Of a DNA stretch of 62,418 bases, positions 61,574 through 62,418 are shown one piece after another (position 1 is the stretch's first letter; each line of letters opens with the position of its first letter). Made by a program: the position numbers and the translations under genes. Location of the stretch: the NCBI GenBank assembly GCA_944320765.1, contig CALUIS010000019.1, positions 1-62,418 on the forward strand. Reading direction: 5' to 3'. The notes under the pieces were generated by a model that searched no databases, had not been told where the DNA came from, and saw only the letters and a program-made list of their open reading frames with translations. The DNA is from an uncultured Paraprevotella sp. (lineage in GTDB: Bacteria; Bacteroidota; Bacteroidia; Bacteroidales; Bacteroidaceae).

Positions 61574-61771
61574 CTACCCGCCGCAGGCCGCCTTGATGAC
61601 CACGAGGCTCATCCCCTCCTTCAAGGCATAATCCTTCCAGTCCGCACGGGACACCAGACGGTTGTCCACCGCCACGGCCACTCCCTGGGCCGGGAGCGAC
61701 AATTCCTCTACCAAAGCGGCCACCGAAGAAGCTGCGGTCTCCACTTCTTTGTTGTTCACCTTTATCTTCAT
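61574..61771 (-). CDS. thiS: sulfur carrier protein ThiS
   Basis: A 65-residue ubiquitin-like protein whose C-terminal Gly-Gly (AACGG) carries sulfur as thiocarboxylate to ThiG. It starts MKIKVNNKEVET; a GTG three codons upstream is in frame but AGGTGA just before fits as ribosome-binding site for the ATG. It is the first gene after the TPP riboswitch, followed by thiG, thiH and thiF. thiC, thiE and thiD are not in the window. Confidence 0.93.
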   Translation of the reverse strand: MKIKVNNKEVETAASSVAALVEELSLPAQGVAVAVDNRLVSRADWKDYALKEGMSLVVIKAACGG

Positions 61772-61779
61772 ATCTGTCA

Positions 61780-61799
61780 CCTATACCTATTATATATAT
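61780..61799 (-). repeat. AT-rich leader block upstream of thiS (shared with argG)
   Basis: Plus strand CCTATACCTATTATATATAT, identical to 39165-39184. Read on the minus strand it ends in ATAGGTATAGG just before thiS, so part of it may serve ribosome binding. Confidence 0.6.
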
Positions 61800-61851
61800 A
61801 AGGAAAGAACAAAGAAGCACCGCCCGTTGCGGCATTGCCCCAAACTTGAAA

Positions 61852-61933
61852 TCCAATCCCTACGGCAGTACGAACTGCATCAGGTCCGAGGGTATAATCT
61901 CAGCCCCGTTCCGGGCACCCCTTTGTCTTCACC
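61852..61933 (-). promoter_or_regulatory. TPP riboswitch (THI element)
   Basis: On the minus strand the conserved parts appear in order: GGGGTGCCC, GGGCTGAGATTATACCC, GGACCTGATGCAGTTCGTAC and GCCGTAGGGA. It lies in the leader of thiSGHF, and should lower expression when thiamine diphosphate is plentiful. The region 61805-61845 between it and thiS has a short GC stem followed by TTCTTTGTTCTTT on the minus strand, a possible expression platform. Confidence 0.93.
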
Positions 61934-61936
61934 TTG

Positions 61937-61967
61937 CAAAGGTAGCGAAAAAAAGGAAAGCGCGAAA
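61937..61967 (-). promoter_or_regulatory. thi operon promoter
   Basis: The minus strand has TTTC (plus-strand 61964-61967), 19 nt, then TACCTTTG (plus-strand 61937-61944), just upstream of the TPP riboswitch. Confidence 0.6.
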
Positions 61968-61980
61968 CATTTCGCGTCAT

Positions 61981-62020
61981 AAAAAGGCCCCGCCCCGGAG
62001 GGAAAGTTCCGGGACGGGGC
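61981..62020 (-). terminator. terminator of the right-edge surface protein gene
   Basis: A GC-rich stem (61987-61999 with 62007-62020, one bulge). On the minus strand it is followed by CCTTTTTATG. It separates the partial gene at 62045 from the thi promoter. Confidence 0.8.
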
Positions 62021-62044
62021 GCGGCCGACAAGGCAAAAGGGGCC

Positions 62045-62418
62045 TTACCTCACCAGCACTTTCTGTCCGTTTATGATGTAAAGGCCATCCGGCAGGGTCC
62101 TGAGTTCACGAACATCCATGCGGGAGCGCACCAACACACCGCGCACGTCGTAGACATCCACCAGCCCGCCGTCGCGGACAATTTCCTGTATGCCGGTCGT
62201 GAACGAACCACTGACCTCCACGTCGTGCGCCGGCATGGTTTCCGGCACATTCTGCCATCCGCTGAACACGCTTCCGGGCCTCTCCGGCGCGTCTATCGGG
62301 ACAATCTCGCTGCCGTACGGCACTTCCACCGTGGTGTAGACCTCGCCGTCCACCACGTAGGTCAGCGTATAGCTGTTCACCGTGAAGCTGCCCGTCACCT
62401 CCACGTCGCGGGCCGGCA
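62045..62418 (-). CDS. C-terminal part of a surface protein with InlB-type repeats (partial)
   Basis: The frame is open to the right edge, so only the last 120 or so codons are present and the start lies outside. One full InlB/Listeria-Bacteroides repeat is visible (YTLTYVVDGEVYTTVEVPYG to MPAHDVEVSGSF), preceded by the end of another (PARDVEVTGSF). The last 45 residues form a sorting-like C-terminal module (VDVYDVRGVLVRS, then GLYIINGQKVLVR), alike in layout to the end of the protein at 28489. Probably a secreted or cell-surface adhesin or enzyme. Confidence 0.8.
   Translation of the reverse strand, partial: PARDVEVTGSFTVNSYTLTYVVDGEVYTTVEVPYGSEIVPIDAPERPGSVFSGWQNVPETMPAHDVEVSGSFTTGIQEIVRDGGLVDVYDVRGVLVRSRMDVRELRTLPDGLYIINGQKVLVR

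Noticed and set aside
1..62418. CRISPR array, IS element, integrase or prophage
   Set aside because: No spaced direct repeats, transposase or recombinase reading frames were recognised anywhere in the window.

Overview
The window reads as a piece of a GC-rich Bacteroidales chromosome (phylum Bacteroidota); the genus cannot be fixed from the sequence alone. Support for this: promoters of the Bacteroidetes type (TTTG, 19-21 nt, TAnnTTTG, best seen upstream of tRNA-Phe, efp and the left-edge promoter), A-rich leaders with weak Shine-Dalgarno sites, a type V (FimA/Mfa-like) fimbrial operon, surface proteins ending in sorting-like beta modules, a succinyl-type ornithine carbamoyltransferase inside an arg/pro operon, TrpB of the second family, and a GH110-like galactosidase.

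Layout. 0-5.6 kb: murF facing away from folP-cdaA, then pta-ackA (acetate/ATP). 5.65-9.3 kb, minus strand: a glycosyltransferase-radC-DUF59-lpxH operon and efp. 9.4-14.4 kb, plus strand: rpmH, PASTA protein, rluD, ddl, an acyltransferase and a lipoprotein (envelope and translation functions). 14.6-27.4 kb: an AraC-type regulator and a complete-looking fimbrial operon (DUF3575, DUF3868/OmpA-like, Mfa2-like anchor, major fimbrillin, two further lipoprotein pilins, and a 1556-residue exported protein with a C-terminal sorting-like domain). 27.4-28.5 kb is gene-free but carries a dispersed repeat and, upstream of an 880-residue surface protein, two perfect 20-bp inverted repeats enclosing an outward-facing promoter: a candidate phase-variable promoter switch in the OFF position. 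A 52-residue peptide gene follows. 31.4-40.4 kb, minus strand: argR-GNAT-argG-argC-argD-proC-proB-proA-argF', arginine and proline synthesis in one run. 40.6-46 kb: an Fsr-like exporter, an O6-alkylguanine repair protein, TrpB2 and a long KamA-like radical SAM protein. 46.2-52.5 kb: TonB receptor, tRNA-Pro and tRNA-Phe, mscS-yjbQ-dnaG-tspO. 52.4-58.5 kb: GH110-like enzyme, YbjQ, CysK, a second copy of the dispersed repeat, and an AraC regulator facing away from a Bcr/CflA exporter across a palindromic operator-like site. 58.9-62 kb, minus strand: a TPP riboswitch followed by thiS-thiG-thiH-thiF, then the 3' end of another surface protein running off the right edge.

The most interesting parts are the candidate invertible promoter at 28165-28400 with its surface-protein and small-peptide target, the fimbrial operon ending in a giant possible tip protein, and the intergenic repeat families (two 450-bp copies, a nested palindrome inside the arg/pro operon, and a tandem hairpin pair near 58.6 kb). 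No recombinase gene, IS element or CRISPR array was found in the window.
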